DNA from: Chlamydiales bacterium
GTDB taxonomy: Bacteria; Chlamydiota; Chlamydiia; Chlamydiales; JAAKFR01
Reading direction: 5' to 3'
Length of the DNA stretch: 60,134 bases
NCBI GenBank assembly: GCA_022601635.1
Contig: JAJACG010000033.1
Span: 1 to 60,134 of the forward strand
Part shown: in pieces, positions 50,823 through 59,769 of the stretch
How positions within the stretch are numbered: position 1 is the first letter of the stretch
Layout of the letters: each line of letters begins with the position of its first letter
Translations under genes and position numbers: made by a program
The notes under the pieces: generated by a model
What the model was told of the DNA's origin: nothing
What the model saw: only the letters and a program-made list of their open reading frames with translations
Databases searched by the model: none

Positions 50823-50855
50823 CACAGCTATGCTAGGCCACACTTTTTTTTTTGG

Positions 50856-51989
50856 CTAGGTGATAAATTGTACGTAGTTGGTGCGATTAATGACCGAAAA
50901 TGATGCCTCAGGATAATTTTTCATCCAGAGTTTCGGAGCTTTAGGTATTTTTGGCCCCCACTTAAACTCAAATGCAGAAAGCTCTCCATCACTCTCCTCA
51001 ACCCAGTCAATCTCCTTCTGATCATAGGTGCGCCAAAAATAGTGGTTTGAAAATAGCTCTAAATAGTGCTGCCTCTTAATCCGCTCTATAACCAGATAGT
51101 TTTCCCAAAGCTCTCCTACATCATTTCGCATTTTCAACGAGTTAAAATTGTTGATCACTGCATTGCGAATCCCTACATCATAGAAATAGTAGCGCGAACT
51201 CTTTGAAATCTCTGAGCGTAAATTGCGACTAAACGCCCGCACATTGACCAAGATAAAAGTTTTCTCTAAGAGATCCAAATAGCGCTCAACTGTTGTTTTG
51301 CTCATACCAAGCTTAGTTGCCAATTCACTATACGAAACCTCCTTGCCAATTTGAAATGCGATCAACTGAAGAAGATCAATCAATTTGCGCGCCTTCTTAA
51401 TCCCATCATACTCCAAAATATCACGAAATAGAGCATCTTGAACAAGCTGCAGAAGATAGCTGCGGCGCTCACTATCCGACGGAATCAAAACAACCTCAGG
51501 ATAGGAACCAAAGAGAATACGATTTTCTAGATGCGCATCTCTATGCTCCATACTTTCTATTTGATCGAGCTCCAACTGCGCAAGCGGAAAGAGACGCAAC
51601 TCCTTCTTACGCCCAGTCAAAGGCTCTCCCATCTTTTGTGCCAAATCAAATGCCGATGAACCTGTTGCAATAATCGCTAGGTGCGGCAAATGATCGACCA
51701 AAAGCTTGAGATTCAGTCCTATATTCTCAATCTTCTGAGCTTCATCAATCACAAGTAATTGAGTATCACCAATAAAACTCTTAAGCTTTTCGATCGAACC
51801 GCTGGAGAGATATTGCGCCACGAAGCGATCTTCGCCGCTGACCAACTTATAGCCAGAGCGCCCTTCCAAAAAGTGATGCAAAAGGGTGGTTTTCCCAGTT
51901 CTTCGAGGCCCGTAGAGCACCACGACCTTGCCTTTCTGCAGTTTGCGCTCTAAATTCTTTAGCTGCCTTTGTGGGATGTACATAGCCAT
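50856..51989 (-). CDS. AAA-family ATPase with DUF4143 C-terminal domain
   Basis: An ATPase of the 'ATP-binding protein, DUF4143' type: Walker A YGPRRTGKTTLLHHFL (about residues 25-40), Walker B QLLVIDEAQKIENIG (about 78-92), sensor IIATGSSAFDLAQKMGEPL with the AGRK-type loop LTGRKKELRLFPL, winged-helix region SYSELATKLGMSKTTVERYLDLLE, and the DUF4143 end SAFEFKWG. Such genes are common, poorly understood accessory genes of bacteria and archaea. It interrupts the tatD-sdhC order of Chlamydia, so it is an insertion. A palindromic half-site array lies just upstream. Start is MAMYIPQ or MYIPQ. The operator and a HTH-type segment suggest self-regulation. Confidence 0.87.
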   Translation of the reverse strand: MAMYIPQRQLKNLERKLQKGKVVVLYGPRRTGKTTLLHHFLEGRSGYKLVSGEDRFVAQYLSSGSIEKLKSFIGDTQLLVIDEAQKIENIGLNLKLLVDHLPHLAIIATGSSAFDLAQKMGEPLTGRKKELRLFPLAQLELDQIESMEHRDAHLENRILFGSYPEVVLIPSDSERRSYLLQLVQDALFRDILEYDGIKKARKLIDLLQLIAFQIGKEVSYSELATKLGMSKTTVERYLDLLEKTFILVNVRAFSRNLRSEISKSSRYYFYDVGIRNAVINNFNSLKMRNDVGELWENYLVIERIKRQHYLELFSNHYFWRTYDQKEIDWVEESDGELSAFEFKWGPKIPKAPKLWMKNYPEASFSVINRTNYVQFIT

Positions 51990-51997
51990 ATTTTATC

Positions 51998-52043
51998 AAA
52001 TTTGGCCATTTAAATGGCTAAATTTTGCTAAATTCGGCCATTT
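51998..52043. promoter_or_regulatory. Three half-sites forming a palindrome upstream of the DUF4143 ATPase
   Basis: AAATTTGGCCATTT at 51998-52011 and AAATGGCTAAATTT at 52012-52025 form a 28-bp palindrome, 13 of 14 paired positions matching. A third copy AAATTCGGCCATTT follows at 52030-52043, running into the 3' end of tatD, whose last codons it encodes. It lies nine bases before the ATPase start, where a TAAAAT -10-like element also sits. It could be an operator, or the junction left when the ATPase gene was inserted. Confidence 0.55.
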
Positions 52044-52789
52044 AGAAAGAGAGAGGAGGCGTTTTGAGCTGTGCACCCAGCTAACTCCTCGAACGAAATA
52101 TCGCGCAGCTGTGCCACAAATTTTGCCGTCTCCACCAAGTAGGATGGCTCATTTTGCTTCCCGCGATAGGGTGTCGGCGCTAAATAGGGTGTGTCCGTTT
52201 CGATCAACAGCTGATCCAGTGGCACCGCCCTCGCCACCTCCTGTAACTGCTCACTCTTCTTAAAGGTCACAATCCCAGAAATTGACAAATACCAGCCGCG
52301 CTCGATCACCTGCATCGCCTCTTCCATGTTCCCCGTGAAACAGTGTAAGACGCCAGCTCCATCAAACTCCTCATCCAAAATCTTGAAAAAGTCAGCAAAC
52401 GCCTCGCGGCAGTGGATCACCACCGGCAGATTTTTGCGCTTTGCCAGCTGCAAGTAGCGCCTCAAAAAGTGCTGCTGCAGCTCCCGATCTAGATCTTCAT
52501 AGTAGTAATCGAGCCCCGTCTCCCCAATCGCGACCATCTGATCTGCATGCTTTTCGAAGAACTCGAAGCACTTTTCGCCATCTCTTTCGACGTCATGAGG
52601 TGTGGTGCAACCAACATTGCTGATCCAGGGATATTTCTTCTTTAGTTCGATGCCAGCCAGCAGTTCGTCGGGTGTTGTGCATATGTTTATAATATGTGTG
52701 AGGCCGGCTATTTTAGCGCGTTCTAAAAGCGGCTCAACATCGAGTTCAGGAAAGGTCAGGTGTGCGTGAGAGTCAATTAGAGGAGTCAT
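52028..52789 (-). CDS. tatD: TatD family metal-dependent hydrolase/deoxyribonuclease
   Basis: TatD proteins are TIM-barrel nucleases, mostly 3'-5' DNases. Metal ligands are in DSHAHLTFPE near the start, GETGLDYYYED, VIHCREAF, and LIETDTPYLAP; all are intact. Length 253 residues is normal. The start overlaps the dsbD stop by 17 bases. By position it is the CT594 counterpart. Confidence 0.95.
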   Translation of the reverse strand: MTPLIDSHAHLTFPELDVEPLLERAKIAGLTHIINICTTPDELLAGIELKKKYPWISNVGCTTPHDVERDGEKCFEFFEKHADQMVAIGETGLDYYYEDLDRELQQHFLRRYLQLAKRKNLPVVIHCREAFADFFKILDEEFDGAGVLHCFTGNMEEAMQVIERGWYLSISGIVTFKKSEQLQEVARAVPLDQLLIETDTPYLAPTPYRGKQNEPSYLVETAKFVAQLRDISFEELAGCTAQNASSLFLNGRI

Positions 52790-54869
52790 TTAGTTTCTGT
52801 AGGTATTCGTGGATCACTTTCGAGTTTAGAGTTTGCGGTAAGATGATCGGCGCCTTAGATGTATCCGCCGGATAGAGTACATAGACCGGAACGCCCGTGC
52901 GTCCCATCTGCTCCAGCTGTTTTGAGATCACAGGATCTTTGTTGGTCCAATCAGCTGTCATCGTTACAACATGTTTCGCCGCGAACTCCTTTTCAGAGTT
53001 GTGTAGTGGCACCTTGTTTGCCTGACAGATCAAGCACCACTTTGCTGTAAAGTCTACAAAGACAGGCTTGCCCTCTTGACGCAGCTGCTCTACTCTCTGT
53101 GGAGAATAACTCTCCCAACCAGCGACACTCTCTTTATGCATAGAAGCTGGGAAGCGTTTCGTCGCCTGAACTGTGCCAAATGCGGAGAGCGCCACAAGAA
53201 GCGCGGCAACCACGGTCGCCATGCGGCGCGTTTTCTTAGGTTTCAACGGCGTCGCGTATCGACCATAGATCCAAGCGCCAACCGAAGCGATCACAAGAGC
53301 TAGTAGCATCGCAAAAAGAGCGACGTGACTCACCTGCGCCGCAAAGACCCAGAGCAGCCAACTCACTGTTGCCATCATCAAGAAGCCCATGATCACCTTG
53401 AAAACATTCATCCAATTGCCCGGCTTTGGCAAGAAACGAATCAGCTTTGGAAAGGCGGAAAAGAGTAGATAGGGTGATGCCATTCCAAGACCCATTGCGG
53501 TGAAAATCAACATCGATGTCATCACAGGCAGCGTCATCGCAAAGCCAAGCGCCGGTCCTAACAGCGGCCCAGTACAGGGTGTCGCTACAAGCGTTGCCAA
53601 GACACCACTTAAGAATGAACTCGTATAGGGCGAACTCTTCACTGCACTCTTCGATCCAAGCGAAATGAGCGATGTTCCAAACTCAAAGAGACCAAATAGA
53701 CTCAAGCCCAATAGGAAGAGAACGCCAATCATCGCTGCTACAAAGAGCGGCTCTTGAAGCTGGAAGCCCCAGCCAACGCCATGTCCCAAAAAGCGTAGGA
53801 GCAGCAGCAGTCCTGAAAGCACCCAAAATGAGATCAAGACACCTATGGTGAAGATACCACCATGTTTCATGATTTTGCGTCTATCTTCACCAGCAAGTTT
53901 GACAAACCCAAAAATCTTGAGCGCTACAACCGGCAAAACGCAGGGCATCACATTCAAAATGAGACCGCCAAAGAAGGCGAAAATCAGCGCCATACCAACG
54001 CCAGAAATATGCCCCTTTGCTAAATGCTTTAGATGCGTATCTACATGGTAGACCCACTTCTGATGACCATCTTTTGCAAAGAGCACTAAAACTCCAGAGA
54101 CATCTGAGGAGTGCTCACTCCCCTGCTTGATATTGAGCGTCACACCGCTACGATCGATCTGCATCTGCTGCGGAGCGTTGTAGTCGATTACATCCTTTTG
54201 CGTTGGGAAAAACTCCGCCTTTGCCACATCAGCTGGCGGCTTGATACTCAACGCAATCACACCCTTTTTTGCTTTTGCTGTCAGAGGTAGCTTCGTATCT
54301 TGCGGTAGATCTTGGCGCGCATTGGCAAACATAGTAGCATGCGCAGAATCAACTTCCGCCTTCGCTGTAACTGGAAGTGTCAAATCAAGCTGGGCGTTGC
54401 CAGGCATGCAGGCATTATTACAGGCCAACCAGGTCACATCCGCTTTCAGATCAACCTTTTCACCATGATAGCTCTTCGGTGGTGTGATCTTGCTCATCAA
54501 GGTCACTTCACCGGTATACCCAAAACCTGTCATCGAGCCATCAGAAATCTTCTCAGGATAGGGCCACTGAATTGGACCCGCTGTAAAGCCGTGGGGAAGC
54601 TGCCAATCAATCTTAGTTGGAATTCCTGCATCACCAGGATTTTGCCAGTAGGTGTCCCAACCCGGCTGCATCTTCAGCTGAACTGCCACCCAAAAGGGCT
54701 TGCCAGCCTCTACACTTTTGTTCTCAGAAATCAGCTTTGCCGAAACCGGCTCTTTCGCAACATGCTCAGTTTTGACAGCAGGAGGAGTCGCCTCCGCTGC
54801 GTGAAGCGGAGCCATCACCACAAAGACAAGTGGTAGAACATAGCGTAAATATTTGAAGGTACTCCTCAT
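52773..54869 (-). CDS. dsbD: Thiol:disulfide interchange protein DsbD
   Basis: DsbD carries electrons from cytosolic thioredoxin across the inner membrane to periplasmic thiol proteins. The precursor has a signal peptide (about 1-25), an N-terminal periplasmic domain with cysteines in WLACNNACMPG (about residues 150-160), eight membrane helices with the conserved VMPCVLPVVALKIF and VATPCTGPLLGPALG cysteine motifs, and a C-terminal thioredoxin-like domain with active site AKWCLICQANK. At 698 residues it is longer than E. coli DsbD (565) because of a bigger N-domain. Neighbours are tatD and the Tol-Pal genes as in Chlamydia (CT595). Confidence 0.94.
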   Translation of the reverse strand: MRSTFKYLRYVLPLVFVVMAPLHAAEATPPAVKTEHVAKEPVSAKLISENKSVEAGKPFWVAVQLKMQPGWDTYWQNPGDAGIPTKIDWQLPHGFTAGPIQWPYPEKISDGSMTGFGYTGEVTLMSKITPPKSYHGEKVDLKADVTWLACNNACMPGNAQLDLTLPVTAKAEVDSAHATMFANARQDLPQDTKLPLTAKAKKGVIALSIKPPADVAKAEFFPTQKDVIDYNAPQQMQIDRSGVTLNIKQGSEHSSDVSGVLVLFAKDGHQKWVYHVDTHLKHLAKGHISGVGMALIFAFFGGLILNVMPCVLPVVALKIFGFVKLAGEDRRKIMKHGGIFTIGVLISFWVLSGLLLLLRFLGHGVGWGFQLQEPLFVAAMIGVLFLLGLSLFGLFEFGTSLISLGSKSAVKSSPYTSSFLSGVLATLVATPCTGPLLGPALGFAMTLPVMTSMLIFTAMGLGMASPYLLFSAFPKLIRFLPKPGNWMNVFKVIMGFLMMATVSWLLWVFAAQVSHVALFAMLLALVIASVGAWIYGRYATPLKPKKTRRMATVVAALLVALSAFGTVQATKRFPASMHKESVAGWESYSPQRVEQLRQEGKPVFVDFTAKWCLICQANKVPLHNSEKEFAAKHVVTMTADWTNKDPVISKQLEQMGRTGVPVYVLYPADTSKAPIILPQTLNSKVIHEYLQKLNDSSN

Positions 54870-54934
54870 AATGACTCCTATTATAACACAATAGTCAAGG
54901 ACATGTAAAGATATATTTTGGTAGACAGCGCTTT

Positions 54935-55618
54935 ATGATCCCTGCTATTTTCATGGTCATGGAGATTCTCCTCTATGCCAACCCAATTGTCAATGCCTAT
55001 AGTGGGGCCGACTTTTTCGGCAAATTGATCTTTATCGCTCTCTTTTTCCTATCGATAGCCACTTGGGTCATTTTCATTCAAAAAATTGTTATTCAAAAGC
55101 GCACGCGCCAGCTGGGCCAGAAATTCATGGCCAAATATACCTATTTGGATGGCACTTTGCAGCCGGGTGCTCATCCTTTTGGTGCACTTTATAGTACGCT
55201 GCAGCAGACAGCTGGTGCTCTCTTGGAGAAGCAGCAGGGTCTCAGCGCAAGTGATGTCACCTTCATTCGTGCGCATCTGCAGCAGCGTGTCTCCTTTGAG
55301 GTGAATCGCCTCGAGAGAAGACTCCCCTTTTTATCAACTGTGATCAGTCTTGCTCCCTTTTTGGGATTACTTGGAACGGTGTGGGGAATTTTGCTCACCT
55401 TTTCTGAGTTGCAAACAGGAGCGATGGTGAGCGCGAGTTCAACGATGATGGGTGGCTTGGCGATGGCGCTTGGCACAACAGTACTCGGTCTTCTGGTGGC
55501 GATCCCCTCTTTGATCGCCTTCAATATGTTGCGCGCCGAGCTCCGTCTTATCTCCCAAGAGATGGATGATTATGCTGATCTTTTGCTTGCCTCTGTTCAG
55601 AGGCATTACTGCCGATGA
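54935..55618 (+). CDS. exbB: TolQ/ExbB-type proton channel protein
   Basis: This is the motor subunit that uses proton flow across the inner membrane. Three hydrophobic segments (about 30-50, 130-150, 170-195) and the family blocks APFLGLLGTVWGILLTF and LGTTVLGLLVAIPSLIAFNM are present. Length 227 residues is normal. The start could be one of three ATGs in the first 10 codons. The stop overlaps exbD by four bases. In the context of tolB-pal it works as TolQ of the Tol-Pal system, which links the outer membrane to the cell envelope at division. Confidence 0.93.
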   Translation: MIPAIFMVMEILLYANPIVNAYSGADFFGKLIFIALFFLSIATWVIFIQKIVIQKRTRQLGQKFMAKYTYLDGTLQPGAHPFGALYSTLQQTAGALLEKQQGLSASDVTFIRAHLQQRVSFEVNRLERRLPFLSTVISLAPFLGLLGTVWGILLTFSELQTGAMVSASSTMMGGLAMALGTTVLGLLVAIPSLIAFNMLRAELRLISQEMDDYADLLLASVQRHYCR

Positions 55619-56001
55619 GAGAGCTTGAAGAGAGTCAGATCAATCTCACACCGCTGATCGATGTGGTCTTTGTCATTTTGATCATGTTCATTGTGATCGC
55701 TCCTATTTTGGAGATGGAGGGGGTCGATCTAGCTGAGGGGGTTGGCTCACAAAACCGCGTTGAGAAGGTGAGCCGCTTGAGCATCCATGTGCATGCTGAT
55801 GATTCTATCACGATTAACAAGAGGCCAGTTGCTCTCAAACAGCTGGCGACAATCTTGGAGCAAGCACACGCTCGCTTTCCTGATGAGAAGCTCCAACTCT
55901 ACCAAGATAAGAAGGCCACTTTTGGTAGCTACCAGGCGATCAAGAATTTGGCCACAAGGGCTGGCTATGAAGAGTTGGATGTGATTTTGAAACCGGACTA
56001 A
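55615..56001 (+). CDS. exbD: TolR/ExbD-type protein
   Basis: A single N-terminal membrane helix with the essential aspartate in INLTPLIDVVFVILIMFI, followed by a periplasmic domain, defines this second motor subunit. Length 128 residues is normal. It overlaps exbB by four bases and is followed one base later by the TonB/TolA-like gene, so the three make a motor unit. Functional assignment as TolR is by context. Confidence 0.93.
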   Translation: MRELEESQINLTPLIDVVFVILIMFIVIAPILEMEGVDLAEGVGSQNRVEKVSRLSIHVHADDSITINKRPVALKQLATILEQAHARFPDEKLQLYQDKKATFGSYQAIKNLATRAGYEELDVILKPD

Positions 56002-56002
56002 T

Positions 56003-56605
56003 ATGCGCACCTTTTGGATTGTTTTTGGCCTGCATCTGATCGCACTATTTGCTTTTGGCATTCAGAAAAAATGTGTCAATAGCGAGCCTGGCAAGATTGA
56101 GGTGCACACTGTGCAGCTGCAAAAGCCGCCACCCAAAAAGATCCCGCCCCCCATTGAACAGCCTAAGAGAGTCGTGCAGGTGGAAAAACCCAAACCCAAA
56201 GCTGCATCTAAAAAGGTAGCCACTCCAAAAAAGAGGGATCGCAGCGCACTGAAAAAGCTTCTGCAGGAGAGTTTGGAAACAGCGAGCTCAACTAAATCTG
56301 AAAAGGTGGTACAGCCGCAGAAAGTCGAGAGTTTGAAAAGTGAAGCGCTTACCTTTGCCTCCTATGAGTCGCTGCTTGTAGAGTATCTGGAGCAGCTTTT
56401 GGAACTGCCTGTCCAGGGTGATGTAAAACTGCGTCTGACGCTGGATAGATCGGGCAAGGTTTGTGGCTGCGAGGTTGTTTCTGCTTGTGATGCTAATAGA
56501 CGTTATATTGAGAGTGAGATTTCGATGCTTCGTCTGCCCCCCTTTGAATCGCACTTCAAAGGAGAGGCAAAGCGCACCTTTCCCATCACTCTGAAAACCA
56601 TTTGA
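56003..56605 (+). CDS. TolA/TonB-like envelope-spanning protein
   Basis: The protein has an N-terminal membrane helix (about 5-22), a proline- and lysine-rich linker with PPPKKIPPPIEQPKR, then a charged helical stretch and a compact C-terminal domain (about 115-200) with a TonB-like VKLRLTLDRSGKVCGCEVV segment. It takes the TolA place between exbD and tolB, and the Chlamydia gene in this place (CT598) has the same layout. Two cysteines in GCE and SACD may form a disulfide. I leave the symbol blank because TolA and TonB cannot be told apart by sequence here. Confidence 0.78.
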   Translation: MRTFWIVFGLHLIALFAFGIQKKCVNSEPGKIEVHTVQLQKPPPKKIPPPIEQPKRVVQVEKPKPKAASKKVATPKKRDRSALKKLLQESLETASSTKSEKVVQPQKVESLKSEALTFASYESLLVEYLEQLLELPVQGDVKLRLTLDRSGKVCGCEVVSACDANRRYIESEISMLRLPPFESHFKGEAKRTFPITLKTI

Positions 56606-56636
56606 CGTTGCGCGCTATTTTTGCTAGTGTCCCTTC

Positions 56637-57947
56637 ATGCTAAGATTTCTACTTCTACTAGCACTACCTCTTTTTGCCACCGACGACATCGTTGTACAAG
56701 TCAAGTCGCAAAACCATGTGGCGCCTCTGTATTTGGCACCCATTTCTATACAGGGTAGCGGCTTTGCATCAAGCTACTGCAGACAGCTCGAGCGTATCTT
56801 AGAGTTTGATTTCCAACACAATGGCCGTACAAATCTTGTTTCCAATAGCTTGGAGCGCGAACTACTCAGCCAAAAGGGTGTCTATGAGGCGAAGAGGTGG
56901 CGCGATCTGGGCGTTGATTTTTATATCCAACCGATTGTTGATGACAAGCGCTTTACATTGACAGCGCTTGATGTGAGATCTGGGCGTGTTCAGAAGTTGA
57001 GTGAGGTGCTGCTTTCTGGCAATTTAGCGCGTGATCGTCAGCAGCTGCATCAGGCAGCGGACGCTGTTTTTCTCTCCTTGTTTGGTCAAAATGGCATTGC
57101 ATCGAAGCGTATTTTGTATACGTTACGGACGAAGCTGAGTTCTGATTCGCAGGATTGGGTGACGGAGGTTTGGGAGGCGGACTATGACTTTGCTAATCAG
57201 AAGAAGTTGACATCGGATCAGCAGCTTTGTGTGACACCCTCATATGTTCCTGGTACGAAGAATTATCTCTACGTCTCCTACAAAATTGGTCAGCCCAAGA
57301 TCTTTTTGGCGTCGACCAAGAGTGGTGAGGGTAGAAGGCTTACTTTTTTGCGTGGCAATCAGTTGATGCCGACAGTTTCAGCGCAAAATGATCGCATCGC
57401 CTTTATTAGTGATGTCACGGGGAATCCAGATCTTTTTGTGCAGAAGTTTTCGGTGCAGTCGGGAGTGTTGGGCAAGCCGCAGCAGATTTTTCATGCGGCT
57501 GGTGCAGCGCAGGGATCGCCCACCTTTAGTCCGGATGGGCAGAGTATTGCATTTGTGTCGAATAAGGATGGGACGGCGCGCATTTATATGATGCCGATTC
57601 CAGATCCTGGAGCGCAGTTGAGTGATTTAAAGCCGCAGATGATTAGTAAGAAGAATCGCGGGAATACATCACCTGCCTGGTCACCGGATGGAAGCAAGAT
57701 TGCTTTTAGTGCATTGACGGCGGGTGTACGGCAGATTTGGATTTATGATTTAAAAAGTGGTTTGGAGTGGCAGTTGACGAAGGGTCAGAGCCATAAAGAG
57801 AATCCTGTCTGGGCACCAAATAGTCTGCATCTTCTATTTAATACGCAATCGAAGGGTGCAGCGGAGTTATATTTGATCAATTTGAATCAAAAAGAGGCAA
57901 CGAAGATCTCATCGGGTGGTGATGAAAAGCGTTTTCCCGCGTGGTGA
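56637..57947 (+). CDS. tolB: Tol-Pal system beta-propeller protein TolB
   Basis: TolB is a periplasmic protein with an N-terminal alpha/beta domain and a six-bladed propeller that binds Pal. A signal peptide (about 1-15, ending LFA) and the propeller repeats SPTFSPDGQSIAFVSNKDG, TSPAWSPDGSKIAFSAL and NPVWAPNSLHLLFNT are present. Length 436 residues is normal. It ends a few bases before pal. The preceding TolA-like gene and the following pal gene confirm the assignment. Confidence 0.95.
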   Translation: MLRFLLLLALPLFATDDIVVQVKSQNHVAPLYLAPISIQGSGFASSYCRQLERILEFDFQHNGRTNLVSNSLERELLSQKGVYEAKRWRDLGVDFYIQPIVDDKRFTLTALDVRSGRVQKLSEVLLSGNLARDRQQLHQAADAVFLSLFGQNGIASKRILYTLRTKLSSDSQDWVTEVWEADYDFANQKKLTSDQQLCVTPSYVPGTKNYLYVSYKIGQPKIFLASTKSGEGRRLTFLRGNQLMPTVSAQNDRIAFISDVTGNPDLFVQKFSVQSGVLGKPQQIFHAAGAAQGSPTFSPDGQSIAFVSNKDGTARIYMMPIPDPGAQLSDLKPQMISKKNRGNTSPAWSPDGSKIAFSALTAGVRQIWIYDLKSGLEWQLTKGQSHKENPVWAPNSLHLLFNTQSKGAAELYLINLNQKEATKISSGGDEKRFPAW

Positions 57948-57961
57948 GAGGAGGAGGAGAG

Positions 57962-58627
57962 ATGAAGAGAGTCGGACTACTGTTATTGATGATTTTGGTA
58001 AGCTCATGTGCGCGCAGTTCGCGTGATATGTGGGAGGATACTAAGACGTGTGGACGTTATATGGGGCAGGGGGTCTGTTCATTTTTTGGTCAGCATAAGG
58101 AGAAGCGGGACTATCCCTACTATAGTAACTGGTCGCATGAGGGGGAGTTTGTGCCATTAGATGGTGCGAATGAGGTAGCGAGCCCGACGATGGAGGATTA
58201 CATTCCGATCTCTAAGGAGTCGCCGGGAGACCCTGATAGTAGGATTCCTGGAATTGGGAGTTTTTACTCTCCAGATGGTCATTTAGCGCAGCTTTTTGAT
58301 CGAGTTCGTTTTCCCTTTGATAGCTTTACAATTCAAGGTGAGAGCAATTTGAGTACCCTGCGTGAGATTGTTACCTACCTAAATCGCAATCCTCAGACCT
58401 ATGTTTTTATTGAGGGTCATGCGGATGAGCGTGGTGCGGCGGCGTACAACTTGGCGCTTGGTTCTAGAAGGGCTAATGCGGTGCGTGCTTTTTTGGTGCA
58501 AAATGGTGTGAATCCCGACCAGCTCTTTACGATCTCCTATGGTAAGGAGAGGCCGTTGGCGCTTTCTCATGATGACCAGGCGCATAAGGAGAACCGTCGA
58601 GCCCAGTTCAAGCTTTATGATCGTTAG
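57962..58627 (+). CDS. pal: Peptidoglycan-associated lipoprotein Pal
   Basis: Pal anchors the outer membrane to peptidoglycan. A lipobox LVSSC ends the signal peptide of about 16 residues, so it is an outer-membrane lipoprotein. The OmpA-like domain (about 115-220) contains VFIEGHADERGAAAYNLALG and the diaminopimelate-contacting RRAxAVRAFL segment (here RRANAVRAFL). Start at 57962 with GAGAGGAGGAGGAG upstream is clearly better than a GTG at 57941. The next gene starts 11 bases before its stop. In chlamydiae, where peptidoglycan is limited to the division ring, Pal may act there. Confidence 0.94.
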   Translation: MKRVGLLLLMILVSSCARSSRDMWEDTKTCGRYMGQGVCSFFGQHKEKRDYPYYSNWSHEGEFVPLDGANEVASPTMEDYIPISKESPGDPDSRIPGIGSFYSPDGHLAQLFDRVRFPFDSFTIQGESNLSTLREIVTYLNRNPQTYVFIEGHADERGAAAYNLALGSRRANAVRAFLVQNGVNPDQLFTISYGKERPLALSHDDQAHKENRRAQFKLYDR

Positions 58628-59144
58628 ACTCTTGCTTTTGCTTTTTACAGCACCGCTTCTTGCAGCGCCTTCGATGGCGGTGCAGGAGTTGCGTGGCACG
58701 CTGGATGAGCTAGCCTATAAGATGCGTGGTCAAGAGGTGGAGTTGGGGCTGATGATGGATCGTTTGAACAGTATGGAGAGTCGTAAGCCGCAGGCTTCAA
58801 GTGAGAGTCGGCTTGCCTCTTTGGAGAGATCGCAAAAGGCGCTTGCTTCAGATCTGCAGATGCTGAAAAGGAGTTTGGAGAAGAGTCACACGGCTCTTTC
58901 CAACTGTCAGAAGAAGCTGTCACAAATTGATGGACTGACAGATGAGATCCGTGGGATCAAGAGCTCCTTAAAGTCGATGCTGGCGCTGCTAGAGCTTGAG
59001 AGCAGTGAGAGTTATACGGTGAAATCTGGAGACAGCTTGGGTCAGATAGCGATCGACCATAAGTTGAGTGTCAAGCGACTGAAGGAGCTCAATGGTCTTA
59101 AGGGGGATACGATTATCGTGGGTCAGAAGCTCAAAGTTCAATAA
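58617..59144 (+). CDS. LysM-domain secreted coiled-coil protein (CT601-like)
   Basis: The ATG at 58617 (MIVRLLLLLFTAPLLA) overlaps the end of pal by 11 bases and gives a signal peptide followed by a coiled-coil region (about 35-115), rather like a YbgF/CpoB N-terminus. The C-terminus is a LysM domain, YTVKSGDSLGQIAIDHKLSV (about 130-175), which binds peptidoglycan. The length of 175 residues suits a peptidoglycan-linked accessory of Tol-Pal. By position it is the Chlamydia CT601 counterpart. Amidase activity is absent: there is no peptidase domain. Confidence 0.88.
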   Translation: MIVRLLLLLFTAPLLAAPSMAVQELRGTLDELAYKMRGQEVELGLMMDRLNSMESRKPQASSESRLASLERSQKALASDLQMLKRSLEKSHTALSNCQKKLSQIDGLTDEIRGIKSSLKSMLALLELESSESYTVKSGDSLGQIAIDHKLSVKRLKELNGLKGDTIIVGQKLKVQ

Positions 59145-59192
59145 TTTATTGATTTTTCACACATACTTTATTTCTGCTTAAAACTGTTTCTA

Positions 59193-59231
59193 TACAATTA
59201 GAGCAAATTAACCTCAAACAAGGATGTTAAA
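59193..59231 (+). promoter_or_regulatory. Conserved leader of the first tandem small gene
   Basis: Thirty-nine bases from TACAAT (possible -10) to the start codon, including AAGGA as ribosome site, are the same as at 59731-59769 before the second copy. Retention of the identical leader shows that expression signals were duplicated with the gene. An upstream TTAAAA in both copies may contribute to the -35 region but spacing is poor. Confidence 0.55.
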
Positions 59232-59570
59232 ATGGTTAGAATTCCACGTTGTCCAACAACAAGATTAGACGCAGCTGTTATGGGTAACCCTAAAAAGTCA
59301 TTGGCGGCTTTGGTTGCTCTTGTGGCGGCTGCAGCGCTGGTCACAGTCTCATTTATTCCACAAACTCGTGCTGTTATGCAGGGTGGATGGCATAAAGTGG
59401 GTCATGGCTTTAGCGTAGCTGCTCATAAGATCAAAGCGGGTTATACCTCTAAAGGTGCTCTAGGAAAAGGCCTTAGAATTGGTACTGCTGTTTGGTTTGG
59501 TATTGGTATTGTAGGCGGCCTAGGCGTGTTCTCTATTGGCATGTGTACCCTTAAGCAATCTAGACAATAG
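59232..59570 (+). CDS. Small membrane protein, first tandem copy
   Basis: This 112-residue protein starts MVRIPRCPTTRLDAAVMGNP and has a strong hydrophobic segment at about 23-43, a basic middle (HKVGHGFSVAAHKIKAG, GALGKGLR) and a second hydrophobic segment near the C-terminus (about 88-104). No signal cleavage site or family is recognised. The pattern (two hydrophobic segments with a basic centre) allows an Inc-like or small membrane role. It is near-identical to the next gene over the first 50 residues; the copies differ after that. It is followed by a clear terminator, so the two genes are separate transcripts. Confidence 0.75.
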   Translation: MVRIPRCPTTRLDAAVMGNPKKSLAALVALVAAAALVTVSFIPQTRAVMQGGWHKVGHGFSVAAHKIKAGYTSKGALGKGLRIGTAVWFGIGIVGGLGVFSIGMCTLKQSRQ

Positions 59571-59641
59571 GGTAAGGACTAACCTGTCCCTGCCTTTGAA
59601 AATCCAGGGTATGTGAGGGATAATGAAGAAGAATAAAATAT

Positions 59642-59671
59642 GGGTAGTGCCAGTGGCACTACCCTCTTTTT
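59642..59671 (+). terminator. Rho-independent terminator after the first tandem gene
   Basis: A perfect 10-bp stem, GGGTAGTGCC at 59642-59651 against GGCACTACCC at 59655-59664, with loop AGT, is followed by TCTTTTT at 59665-59671. It is the strongest terminator seen in the window. Confidence 0.93.
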
Positions 59672-59730
59672 AGCAGGTAGATTTGATGAAATTTTCATAC
59701 GATCTTTATGCCAACTTAAAATTTATTCTG

Positions 59731-59769
59731 TACAATTAGAGCAAATTAACCTCAAACAAGGATGTTAAA
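59731..59769 (+). promoter_or_regulatory. Conserved leader of the second tandem small gene
   Basis: It repeats the TACAAT-to-start leader of the first copy, including the AAGGA site. Upstream of TACAAT the two sequences diverge except for ACTTAAAA, so only about 50 bases before each start are shared. Confidence 0.5.
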
